Made by a program: the position numbers and the translations under genes | Notes under the pieces: generated by a model | Databases searched by the model: none | What the model was told of the DNA's origin: nothing | Seen by the model: the letters and a program-made list of their open reading frames with translations, nothing else | Assembly (NCBI GenBank): GCA_018335555.1 | Contig: JAGXST010000338.1 | Coordinates: 1 to 43,865, forward strand | DNA from: Actinomycetota bacterium | GTDB lineage: Bacteria; Actinomycetota; Nitriliruptoria; Nitriliruptorales; Nitriliruptoraceae | Length of the DNA stretch: 43,865 nucleotides | Direction of reading: 5' to 3' | Part shown: in pieces, positions 36,402 through 43,865 of the stretch | Position numbering within the stretch: position 1 is the first letter of the stretch | Layout: every line of letters begins with the position of its first letter

Positions 36402-37046
36402 TCAGACGAGCTCCCACTCCTCGAGCCACTGCTGCATCTGGTCGATCTCGGCCTCCTGCGCGTCGATCACGAGCTGGGCGAGGCCGGCGACCTCCTCGTC
36501 CTGGCCCTCGGCGAGGACCTGCTCGGCCATGTCGATGGCGCCCTGGTGGTGTTCGATCATCGCCTCCATGAAGCGGCGGTCGAACTCGTCACCTTCGAGC
36601 TGGCGCAGCTCCTCCATCTCCCCTTCCTCCATCATCCCCATGTCGCCGTGGTCCATGTCGCCCATGTCGTCCATGGCCATGTCGTCGGCGTCCATGCGGT
36701 CGAGCATCCCGCGTAGGAGGGAGATCTCCTCGTCCTGAACGTCGATGATCTCGTTGGCGAGATCGATCGGTTCCTGACGTTCGGTGCGGCCCTCGACGAG
36801 TTCCGCCATCTCGATGGCGCCCTCGTGGTGCGGGATCATGCCTTGGACGAACTGGATGTCGGCCGCGTTGGCCTCGCCGTCAGCGGCGGCTTCGTCGTCA
36901 GGTTCTACGACGTCGGGGTCCTCGGCGGGCGGCTCGTCCATGGGCATGTCCATGGTGGGGTCGTCGCCTTGGCCGCAGGCGGCCAGGACGACCGAGAGCG
37001 CCGCGGCGGCGGCGATGGCCCGGAGTGGCTTGCGGGTGGTACGCAC
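36402..37046 (-). CDS. DUF305 lipoprotein with Met/Asp-rich insertion
   Basis: Lipobox VLAACGQG; MIPHHEGAIEMAELV and MIEHHQGAIDMAEQVL. Confidence 0.92.
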   Translation of the reverse strand: MRTTRKPLRAIAAAAALSVVLAACGQGDDPTMDMPMDEPPAEDPDVVEPDDEAAADGEANAADIQFVQGMIPHHEGAIEMAELVEGRTERQEPIDLANEIIDVQDEEISLLRGMLDRMDADDMAMDDMGDMDHGDMGMMEEGEMEELRQLEGDEFDRRFMEAMIEHHQGAIDMAEQVLAEGQDEEVAGLAQLVIDAQEAEIDQMQQWLEEWELV

Positions 37047-37129
37047 ACTCGCTCCTTGGTGTCTTCGGTTCGGGAGTCGGCGAGCCCAGGGCGGTCACAG
37101 GTCGGCCTGTGCTCGAGATGATGAAGCCG

Positions 37130-37163
37130 CCGGTCCCCGACCGCGGGAGAGGTCGGGGACCGG
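37130..37163. terminator. Strong hairpin CCGGTCCCCGACC-N8-GGTCGGGGACCGG in a divergent intergenic region
   Basis: Perfect 13-bp stem, 8-nt loop; no T-tract. Confidence 0.5.
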
Positions 37164-37197
37164 GGTGGGCGCAGCAGGGGGAACCGCGCCTTGCTCC

Positions 37198-37215
37198 TAC
37201 GATACCGTCGTAGTT
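37198..37215. promoter_or_regulatory. Dyad TACGATA-CCGT-CGTAGTT (core CTACGA-N5-TCGTAG)
   Basis: Perfect 6-bp inverted repeat core at 37197-37213; 36 bp before ATG 37252. Confidence 0.55.
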
Positions 37216-37251
37216 GACGGGCAGCGAACCGTACATCGAGGAGGTGGACCG

Positions 37252-38169
37252 ATGTCCCGTGGGGCCGGATGGCAGCGTCCGAACGATGCGCGAGGTCGCG
37301 GGTTGGCCACACCGTTTCGTCTGCTCGCGGCCCTACTGGGCGCCGGCCTGCTCTCGGCCGGCTGCAGCGAGACGGACGCGTCGATCGCCGACGCGGGTGA
37401 TCCTGGGGTGGTGCACGTTCACGGGCTGGCCGTCGACCCCGATGATGCCACGGTCGTGCTGGCCGCCACCCACACGGGACTGTTCCGGGTGCAGGACGGG
37501 GCCGCGCAGCGGGTCGGCGAGGGATGGCACGACCTGATGGGTTTCACGGTCGCGCCCGACGGCACGTTCTACGCCAGTGGCCACCCGGACCTGCAGACCG
37601 AGGAGCTGCGCGACGCCGAGGGCGACCCGCACCTGGGGTTGGTGCGCTCGGACGACGGCGGCCAGACGTGGCAGCCCGTGTCGTTGCTGGGCGAGGTCGA
37701 CTTCCACGCGCTGGCCTTGGCCGGCGGAACGCTCGTCGGCGCCGATGCCACCACCGGTCGGGTCCTGGCGAGCGATGACGGGGGTGAGAGTTGGCAGGAA
37801 CGCGGCCGGATGCCGCTGGTCGCGCTGGCTGCACATCTGTCCGATGCGCAGCTGCTGGTGGGTTCGTCGGGCGATGAGCTGGTGCGCAGCGAGGACGGGG
37901 GGAGCACCTGGCGCCAACTGGCCGAGCTGGAGCCGGGTTACTTGACCGCGGACGGGACCGGCTTCGTGGTCGCCCAGGCGCAGGGCCAGGTCGCAGTCAG
38001 CGAGGACGGGCTCGACTGGCGGACCGTGGGCACGCTGCCGGGTCCGCCCGAAGCGCTGGCGAGCGGCCCCGCCGGTGCGCTGCTGGCCGCGGTGACCGAT
38101 GTGGGGTTGCTGCGTTCGGACGACGGCGGGGGTTCGTGGCAGCTGGTCTACGACGCGAGCGGGGCGTGA
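37252..38169 (+). CDS. BNR/sialidase-like beta-propeller lipoprotein (F510_1955-type)
   Basis: Lipobox LLSAGCSE; VVHVHGLAVDPDDATVVLAATHTGLFRV; repeated SDDGGQTWQ/SDDGGESWQ/SEDGGSTWR/SDDGGGSWQ. Confidence 0.85.
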   Translation: MSRGAGWQRPNDARGRGLATPFRLLAALLGAGLLSAGCSETDASIADAGDPGVVHVHGLAVDPDDATVVLAATHTGLFRVQDGAAQRVGEGWHDLMGFTVAPDGTFYASGHPDLQTEELRDAEGDPHLGLVRSDDGGQTWQPVSLLGEVDFHALALAGGTLVGADATTGRVLASDDGGESWQERGRMPLVALAAHLSDAQLLVGSSGDELVRSEDGGSTWRQLAELEPGYLTADGTGFVVAQAQGQVAVSEDGLDWRTVGTLPGPPEALASGPAGALLAAVTDVGLLRSDDGGGSWQLVYDASGA

Positions 38170-38188
38170 GCGAACGGGAGCCAGCACG

Positions 38189-38920
38189 GTGAGCGAACTG
38201 CTGTTGCGTGCGTTCGAGTCGGCCGCACCCGGACCGCTGCTCGGGTTGCTGGTGGGCGCGCTGCTGGGGCTCTCGCCGTTGGCGTTGCCGAGCATCACCG
38301 CGGTGATGGCCACGGCGGGATCGCACACCGTCCCGGCTGGGCCGGGTCACCGCTCGCGCTCGCTGTTGGGCGTGGTCCCGGCCATCGTGGCGTTCACGGC
38401 GGGCCTCAACGGCGTGCTGGGGCTGGCGGGCTACGCGTTCGTGTCGGTCACGGTGCTGCTTGCCCGGGGAGCGGTGGCGATGTACATGGTGGCGGCGGCC
38501 ATGCTTGTGGGCGGCGGTTTCCTGCTGACGCGGCGAGTCAGCGCCTGCGCGCGGCTGCGTTCGCTACCGCTGTCGCCCGGGGCCGCGTTCGTGTACGGGA
38601 TCGGGTTCTCGGTGGGTGGGTGCCCGGGGTGCGGCCCGGTGGCGCTGGGCGTGGGCAGCGCGGCGGCGGCGCTCGGGGGCCCGCTCATCGGGCTGTTGAC
38701 CCTGGTGGCGTTCCTGCTGGGGCACGCGGCGGTCCTGGTGGCAGCCGCGGCGCTGGGGCGCCGGTTGGCGTTCCCGGCCTCGGCGACGGCCTGGCTGCGC
38801 CTGGACCGGGTCGTTGGGGCCCTGCTGGTGCTGGCCGGCACCTACTACCTGTGGCAGGTCCTGTCCGGCGAGGTCACCACGTTGCTGCCAGGCGAGCCGG
38901 GCAGCGGTGTCCTGCCGTGA
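38189..38920 (+). CDS. CcdA-like multi-TM protein
   Basis: Hydrophobic; LSPLALPSITAVM and SVGGCPGCGPVALGVG paired-Cys segment; GTG start 38189. Confidence 0.65.
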   Translation: MSELLLRAFESAAPGPLLGLLVGALLGLSPLALPSITAVMATAGSHTVPAGPGHRSRSLLGVVPAIVAFTAGLNGVLGLAGYAFVSVTVLLARGAVAMYMVAAAMLVGGGFLLTRRVSACARLRSLPLSPGAAFVYGIGFSVGGCPGCGPVALGVGSAAAALGGPLIGLLTLVAFLLGHAAVLVAAAALGRRLAFPASATAWLRLDRVVGALLVLAGTYYLWQVLSGEVTTLLPGEPGSGVLP

Positions 38921-38953
38921 TCCGGCGGTTCGCGGCCGTCGTGCTCCCCTCTA

Positions 38954-38971
38954 TACTATGCCTTCGTAATA
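38954..38971. promoter_or_regulatory. Degenerate dyad TACTATG-CCTT-CGTAATA upstream of ccmA
   Basis: 5/7 complementary arms, 23 bp before ATG 38995. Confidence 0.4.
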
Positions 38972-38994
38972 CCAACCCGACGTCGTGAGGCAAC

Positions 38995-39666
38995 ATGCTC
39001 GTGCGCGCCCGGACGCCGGTCTCCGCCGCGGAGGGGATCGTGCTCGATGAGCGCCTCGAGCTGCGGGCTGACCGCCTGCTCGCTGGTGGCCAGGCGGTGC
39101 TGCGCGAGGTGGACGTAGCCGCCGGCTGCGGTGAGGTCATCGGCGTCGCCGGCCCCAACGGGGCCGGCAAGTCGACGCTGTTGCGGGCGCTGGCTGGCCT
39201 GCCCTGTGGCCAGGAGGTCTCGCGCGAGGTGCCGCGCCCGGTCGGCCGTTGTGGGGTCGCCCTGATCGGGCACGACCCGGCGCTGCACCCGCAGCTGACC
39301 CTCGCCGAGAACCTCGATCTGGCTGTGGCGCTCGCCGCCGGCACGCGCGGCTCGGTGCCTGACGCGTTGCGCCGCGTGGGGCTTCAGGCCGCAGCTGGAC
39401 GCCCGGCGGGAGCATGCTCGGCGGGGATGCTGCGTCGTGCCGGTCTGGCCCGGGCGTGGGCGTGCCGGCCGGGGCTGTTGCTCCTCGACGAGCCGACCGC
39501 CGGTCTGGACGGCGCGTCGCGGACCCTGCCGGCCGACCTGGCCCGGGAGACAGCCCGTGCCGGCGGGATCGTGTTCGTGGCGACCCACGAGCGGCAGGCG
39601 TTCGAAGCGGTTGCCCACCGCTGGTTGCAGGTCGCCGGCGGCCGCGTGCGCGAGGAGCGACCGTGA
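38995..39666 (+). CDS. ccmA: Heme exporter ATP-binding protein CcmA
   Basis: Walker A GPNGAGKST, signature-like CSAGMLRRAGLARA, LLLLDEPTAGLD; followed by ccmB. Confidence 0.85.
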   Translation: MLVRARTPVSAAEGIVLDERLELRADRLLAGGQAVLREVDVAAGCGEVIGVAGPNGAGKSTLLRALAGLPCGQEVSREVPRPVGRCGVALIGHDPALHPQLTLAENLDLAVALAAGTRGSVPDALRRVGLQAAAGRPAGACSAGMLRRAGLARAWACRPGLLLLDEPTAGLDGASRTLPADLARETARAGGIVFVATHERQAFEAVAHRWLQVAGGRVREERP

Positions 39667-40325
39667 GCGGGGGCCAGGTGGCGGCGCTGGTGCGAGCGGA
39701 ACTGCGGCTGGAGACCCGGACCGGGGATGTGCTGCGTGGGGTCGCTCCCTACGCGGTGGCGGCGCTGGTGGTCCTGGCCTTGAGCGTCGATGCGGACACG
39801 AGGTTGCTGCGCCAGATCGGGCTGGGCGCCGGCGGGGCGGTGCTGCTGCTGTTCGGGGCCCAGTCGGCTGCGCGACGGGGGCTGCTCGACACCGACGCGG
39901 TGCGGACGTTGTGCGCGGTCAGCGGGGTGGCGCCTGGCACGGTCCTGCTGGCCCGGGTGGTGACGACGGCCGCCATGCTGTTCGCCCTGACCGCGGTGGT
40001 GGTGCCGGTCACCGTCGTGCTGTTCGACCTGACCCCGGTGGGCGGGTGGTGGCTGGCGGCCACGACGGTGCTGGCGCTGGTCGGGTTGGCCACGTTGACG
40101 GCGCTGGCGGCGACGCTGGTGGCGGCGACGAGCGTACGGGCGGTCGTAGCGCCGCTGCTGGTGGTCCCGCTGAGCGTCCCGCTGCTGCTGGCGGTGATCC
40201 AGATCCCCGCGACGGTGACCTACGGCAGCACGCCGCTGTCGTGGCTGCTGCTGGCCGCCCTGGTCGATCTCGTGCTGGTGACCAGCGCGGTGACGCTGGC
40301 TCCGTGGCTGGAAGGCGTTCGATGA
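39663..40325 (+). CDS. ccmB: Heme exporter permease CcmB
   Basis: Hydrophobic protein; GTG start overlaps ccmA stop; order ccmABC. Confidence 0.85.
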   Translation: MSGGQVAALVRAELRLETRTGDVLRGVAPYAVAALVVLALSVDADTRLLRQIGLGAGGAVLLLFGAQSAARRGLLDTDAVRTLCAVSGVAPGTVLLARVVTTAAMLFALTAVVVPVTVVLFDLTPVGGWWLAATTVLALVGLATLTALAATLVAATSVRAVVAPLLVVPLSVPLLLAVIQIPATVTYGSTPLSWLLLAALVDLVLVTSAVTLAPWLEGVR

Positions 40326-41047
40326 CCCGCTACCGCTCGACCGATCTCGTGGCGTTGGCGTTGCTCGGCGCCGGGTTCGTGGCGATCCTGCTCGCCCCCA
40401 CCGACGGGCTGCAAGGAGTTCTGCAGCGGCTGATGTACGCCCACGTGCCCGCCGCCTGGTTGGCCTACCTGGCGTTCGCGCTGACGCTGATCGCCAGCAT
40501 CGGGTGGCTGCGGACCCGCCACGACCGCTGGGATCACCTGGCGGTCGGGGCGGTCGAGGTCGGGGTGTTCTTCACGGGTCTGGCGCTGGTGCTGGGCTCG
40601 GTGTGGGGCAAGCCTGTGTGGGGGGTGTGGTGGACCTGGGACGCGCGGCTGGTGACCACCGCGCTGCTGTTCCTGGTGTACAGCGGCTACCTGGCGCTGC
40701 GACGCGGGATCGATGATCCGCGGGTGCGAGCCGACCGGGCGGCGGTGCTCGGCATCGTCGCGTTCGTGCAGGTCCCGATCGTGCACTTCAGCGTGGTGTG
40801 GTGGCGCACGCTGCACCAGCCACCGACGGTGCTGCGCCCGGGCGATCCGACCATGGATCACACGATGCTGGCGGTGCTGCTGCTCAACGTGGTGGCCTAC
40901 TCGGCGGTGTTCGTGACCCTGCTGCGGCGCCGCATGGATCTGGCCCGCGGCGAACGGGCGCTCGAACAGGGCCGGCTGGCGCCGGACGCTCCGGTGGCCG
41001 GGGACGCGGTCGTGGCACCGCTGCCCGAAGGAGGCGAACGTGGCTGA
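40322..41047 (+). CDS. ccmC: Heme exporter/cytochrome c biogenesis protein CcmC
   Basis: MYAHVPAAWLAY, VWGVWWTWDARLVTTALLFLVYSGYLALR, VHFSVVWWRTLHQ. Confidence 0.95.
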   Translation: MTRYRSTDLVALALLGAGFVAILLAPTDGLQGVLQRLMYAHVPAAWLAYLAFALTLIASIGWLRTRHDRWDHLAVGAVEVGVFFTGLALVLGSVWGKPVWGVWWTWDARLVTTALLFLVYSGYLALRRGIDDPRVRADRAAVLGIVAFVQVPIVHFSVVWWRTLHQPPTVLRPGDPTMDHTMLAVLLLNVVAYSAVFVTLLRRRMDLARGERALEQGRLAPDAPVAGDAVVAPLPEGGERG

Positions 41048-41156
41048 CCTGGCGTGGGTCGTGCTCGGTCTCACCATCGCCTACGGCGCGATGGCGGGCT
41101 ACCTGGTCAGCCTCGAACTGCGGCGCCGGCGGCTCGAGCGCACGGAGGGACGCTGA
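41040..41156 (+). CDS. ccmD: CcmD-like small membrane protein (38 aa)
   Basis: VADLAWVVLGLTIAYGAMAGYLVSLELRRRRLERTEGR*, between ccmC and ccmE with overlapping ends; not in the ORF track. Confidence 0.75.
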   Translation: MADLAWVVLGLTIAYGAMAGYLVSLELRRRRLERTEGR

Positions 41157-41599
41157 TGCGGCTGCGTCCGCTACTGCTGCCGCTGTCGGGCATCGTGGCG
41201 TTGGCGGTCGGGCTGGTGACCGTCGGCGACCTCAACGGCAACCTCGTCTACTACCTCACCCCCGACGAGGCGGTGGAACGCCGCGCCGAGTTCCCCGAGG
41301 ACCGCCGCTTCCGGCTCGCCGGCGAGGTCGGTGGCGAGGAGGTCCGTCGCTCCGAGCACGGCGCGTCGTTCACGGTGGCCGGGAGCGACGTCGAGGTGGC
41401 GGTGGTCCACGCCGGGGTGGTCCCCCACCTGTTCCAGGCGGGGATCCCGGTGGTGGTGGAGGGGGCCTGGCGGGGCGAGGTGTTCCGCTCCGACACGATG
41501 CTGATCAAGCACGACGAGGAGTACTACCCGGCCGACGAGGCCGACGACGCGCTGGCGGGTCCGGCGGACAGCGGTACCGACCGTGCGGCAGGCCCGTGA
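41156..41599 (+). CDS. ccmE: Heme chaperone CcmE
   Basis: YYLTPDEAVER; heme-binding HxxxY in MLIKHDEEYYP. Confidence 0.93.
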   Translation: MRLRPLLLPLSGIVALAVGLVTVGDLNGNLVYYLTPDEAVERRAEFPEDRRFRLAGEVGGEEVRRSEHGASFTVAGSDVEVAVVHAGVVPHLFQAGIPVVVEGAWRGEVFRSDTMLIKHDEEYYPADEADDALAGPADSGTDRAAGP

Positions 41600-43557
41600 T
41601 CGGCCTGGTGGGCTCGAGCGGGCTGCTGACCGCGCTGGTCGGCGCCGTCGGTACCGCCGCGGTGGCGGGCGTGTCGGTGCGCCGTCCCCGGGCGCGTCGG
41701 CACCTGCGCACGGCCAGCAGGGTCATGGGGCTGGGTGCGGTGGTGGCGTTGGCGGCGTTGTGGACCGCGCTGCTGACCGACGACTTCTCGATCGCCTACA
41801 CCGCCGGCAACCACGCCCGCGCGACCCCGCTGCTGTACACGGTCGCGACCGCCTGGGCGGGGCTGGAGGGCAGCCTGCTGGTGTGGTCGGGGGTGCTGGT
41901 CGGCTTCTGTGTGCTGCTGGTGCGGCAGGTCGGTCGCGACGATCCGCTCGGGCTGCTAGCGGTGGCGGTCACGGCCGCGATCACGGTGTTCTTCCTGGTG
42001 ATGGTGGCGGTGGCGGCCGACCCGTTCGCGCCGGTCGACCCGGTGCCAGCCGATGGGCCGGGACCGAACCCGTTGCTGCAGAACCACGTGCTCATGGCGG
42101 TGCACCCGCCGCTGCTGTACCTGGGCTACATCGGCATGACGGTCCCGTTCGCGTTCGGTATCGGCGCGCTGATCCTCGGCCACGCCGGCCGCGAGTGGGT
42201 GGCGCGCACCCGCACCTGGACGCTCGTGGCCTGGACGTTCCTGACCGCCGGGATCCTGGTCGGCGCGCTGTGGTCCTACGAGGTGCTGGGGTGGGGCGGC
42301 TACTGGGCGTGGGATCCGGTCGAGAACGCCTCGCTGCTGCCGTGGCTGACCGCGACCGGGTTCCTGCACTCGGCGATCGTCCAAGAGCGACGCGGGCTGC
42401 TGCGCTCCTGGAACGTGGTGCTGGTACTGCTGACGTTCGTGCTGACGATCCTGGGCACCTTCATCACCCGGTCGGGGGTGGTCGCCTCGGTGCACAGCTT
42501 CACCCAGTCGGCCGTGGGGCCGTGGCTGCTCGGGCTGCTGATCGGCGTGTCGCTGATCGGGCTGGGGCTGTACGCGTGGCGGGCCTCGGACCTGGACACC
42601 GGGGTACGGCTGGATCACGCGCTCAGCCGTGAGGGCGCGTTCCTGGTCAACAACCTGCTGCTGACCTTCCTGGCCGGTCTGGTGCTGTTGGGCACCATGT
42701 ACCCGGTACTGGTGGAGGCGTTCACCGGTGCGCAGGTGTCGGTCGGGCGACCGTTCTTCGACCGGTTCGCGGTGCCGGTGGGGCTGGTGCTGCTGGCGGC
42801 CATGGGGGTCGGGCCGCTGCTGCCCTACCGCACCAGCCGTCCCGGTCAGGTATGGAGGCGGGTGCGTCCGGCCCTGACGGCCGGGGCGGCCGCGGCCGCG
42901 GCGCTGCTGGCGCTCGGGGTGCGCCACCCCTGGGTGGTGCTGACCGCGGGCGCAGCCGGGTTCGTGCTGGCGTCGCTGGTGGTCGACAGCGCCCGTCGGC
43001 GCCGCCGTGAGCGCGGCGGTGCGCGGGCGTCGCTGGCGGCGCGGCTGGGCTGGTGGGGCGGACAGGTCGCGCACGCCGGGGTCGCGGTCATCGCGGTCGC
43101 CATCGCGGTCACCGGAGGGCTTGCCACCTCCGAGACGGTCACGCTCGAGGTGGGTGACACCGCGGTCGCACACGGCTACGAGCTGCGGTTCGAAGGGCTG
43201 GTCGAGCGGGATGAACCGAACCGGATCGTGCGCGAGGCACCGGTCACCATCGTGCGAGACGGGCGGGAGCTCGGCACCTACGGGCCGAGCCTGAACGAGT
43301 TCCGCAACCAGCCGGCCGCGATCGGGACCCCCTCGGTGCGTACCCGTCCGACCGAGGACCTCTACCTGGCGCTGCGTGACCTGCAGCCCGAGCGGATCGT
43401 GCTGGAGGTGATCCGTTTCCCGTTCATGTGGCTGCTGTGGGCCGGGTCGGCGCTGCTGCTGGCGGGAGGTGCGGTCGCGGTGGCCGGCCGGGTGGTGGCC
43501 CGTCGGGTCTCCGCCGCCGCCGTGCGGACTGCCGAGGAGGTGAACGTCGGTGGGTGA
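41596..43557 (+). CDS. ccmF: Cytochrome c heme lyase subunit CcmF
   Basis: VHPPLLYLGYIGM, WSYEVLGWGGYWAWDPVENASLLPWL, RSGVVASVHSF; GTG 41596 overlaps the ccmE stop. Confidence 0.96.
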   Translation: MIGLVGSSGLLTALVGAVGTAAVAGVSVRRPRARRHLRTASRVMGLGAVVALAALWTALLTDDFSIAYTAGNHARATPLLYTVATAWAGLEGSLLVWSGVLVGFCVLLVRQVGRDDPLGLLAVAVTAAITVFFLVMVAVAADPFAPVDPVPADGPGPNPLLQNHVLMAVHPPLLYLGYIGMTVPFAFGIGALILGHAGREWVARTRTWTLVAWTFLTAGILVGALWSYEVLGWGGYWAWDPVENASLLPWLTATGFLHSAIVQERRGLLRSWNVVLVLLTFVLTILGTFITRSGVVASVHSFTQSAVGPWLLGLLIGVSLIGLGLYAWRASDLDTGVRLDHALSREGAFLVNNLLLTFLAGLVLLGTMYPVLVEAFTGAQVSVGRPFFDRFAVPVGLVLLAAMGVGPLLPYRTSRPGQVWRRVRPALTAGAAAAAALLALGVRHPWVVLTAGAAGFVLASLVVDSARRRRRERGGARASLAARLGWWGGQVAHAGVAVIAVAIAVTGGLATSETVTLEVGDTAVAHGYELRFEGLVERDEPNRIVREAPVTIVRDGRELGTYGPSLNEFRNQPAAIGTPSVRTRPTEDLYLALRDLQPERIVLEVIRFPFMWLLWAGSALLLAGGAVAVAGRVVARRVSAAAVRTAEEVNVGG

Positions 43558-43865
43558 GCGTGTGCGTGCCTTGCTGCCAGAGCTACTGCTGGCGGTGCTG
43601 GTCACGGCCGTCGTCGCGACCTTGCTGGTGGGGGCACGCCCGACGCCGGACCGGGCCGAGCAGCTGGCGGCGGGGCTGCGTTGCCCGGTCTGCCAGAGCG
43701 AGTCGGTGGCCGACTCGCGGTCGGAGACGGCGCTGGCGATGCGCGCTCGGATCGATGAGCTGGTGGCGCAGGGCTGGTCGGACGAGCGGATCGTGGGTCA
43801 CTTCGTGGCTCGCTACGGCGACTGGATCGTGCTCGACCCGCCGTTCGACGCGCGCTCGGCGGCGT
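43550..43865 (+). CDS. ccmH: CcmH (truncated by the window end)
   Basis: LAAGLRCPVCQSESVADSRSETALAMRARIDELVAQGWSDERIVGHFVARYGDWIVLDPP. Confidence 0.92.
   Translation, partial: MGERVRALLPELLLAVLVTAVVATLLVGARPTPDRAEQLAAGLRCPVCQSESVADSRSETALAMRARIDELVAQGWSDERIVGHFVARYGDWIVLDPPFDARSAA

Noticed and set aside
41956-43605. 549-aa minus-strand ORF opposite ccmF
   Set aside because: Gln/Arg/His-rich antisense translation with no recognisable motifs; ccmF is unambiguous.
1-43865. CRISPR array, rRNA or tRNA genes
   Set aside because: No regularly spaced 25-40 bp direct repeats and no recognisable rRNA or tRNA segments were seen by eye; a tRNAscan/Infernal run would be decisive.

Overview
High-GC (about 70%), probably actinobacterial, mosaic window. 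Left to right: (1) an IS with readable inverted ends and a frameshifted DDE transposase, inserted beside the 3' fragment of an exonuclease/TerB/BRCT gene; (2) a metal-sensing cluster: CmtR-like ArsR repressor divergent from a flavin disulfide reductase, MFS exporter, frameshifted MerR; (3) a defence-like cluster at 6.5-12.4 kb: XRE-ImmA/IrrE metallopeptidase plus unknown partner, divergent TIR protein, MmeI-like type IIG restriction-modification enzyme; (4) a mobilisation module at 12.4-22.2 kb: small protein, giant methylase-like/SNF2 helicase, MobF relaxase-helicase; (5) a gene graveyard at 22.3-23.8 kb: decayed nitronate monooxygenase, SNF2 helicase C-terminus and flavoprotein C-terminus; (6) a two-component/cupredoxin locus and a CsoR-like/Lgt/CcdA/redoxin operon; (7) an M15 peptidase, frameshifted Mrr-like endonuclease, ion channel, Cys-rich copper-storage-like protein, DUF305 lipoprotein and a nearly complete System I cytochrome c maturation operon (ccmABCDEF-ccmH) running off the right end. 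The strongest unexplained signals are (a) two triplets of CAAG at exact 11-bp period in the divergent promoter of the two-component operon, mutually phased by 77 bp, and (b) a recurrent 18-bp dyad, about TACKAYG-N4-CGTMGTA, 24-47 bp upstream of at least four start codons between 32 and 39 kb, suggesting an undescribed envelope/copper/cytochrome regulon whose regulator is not in the window. All family calls are by eye from motifs; no searches were run.
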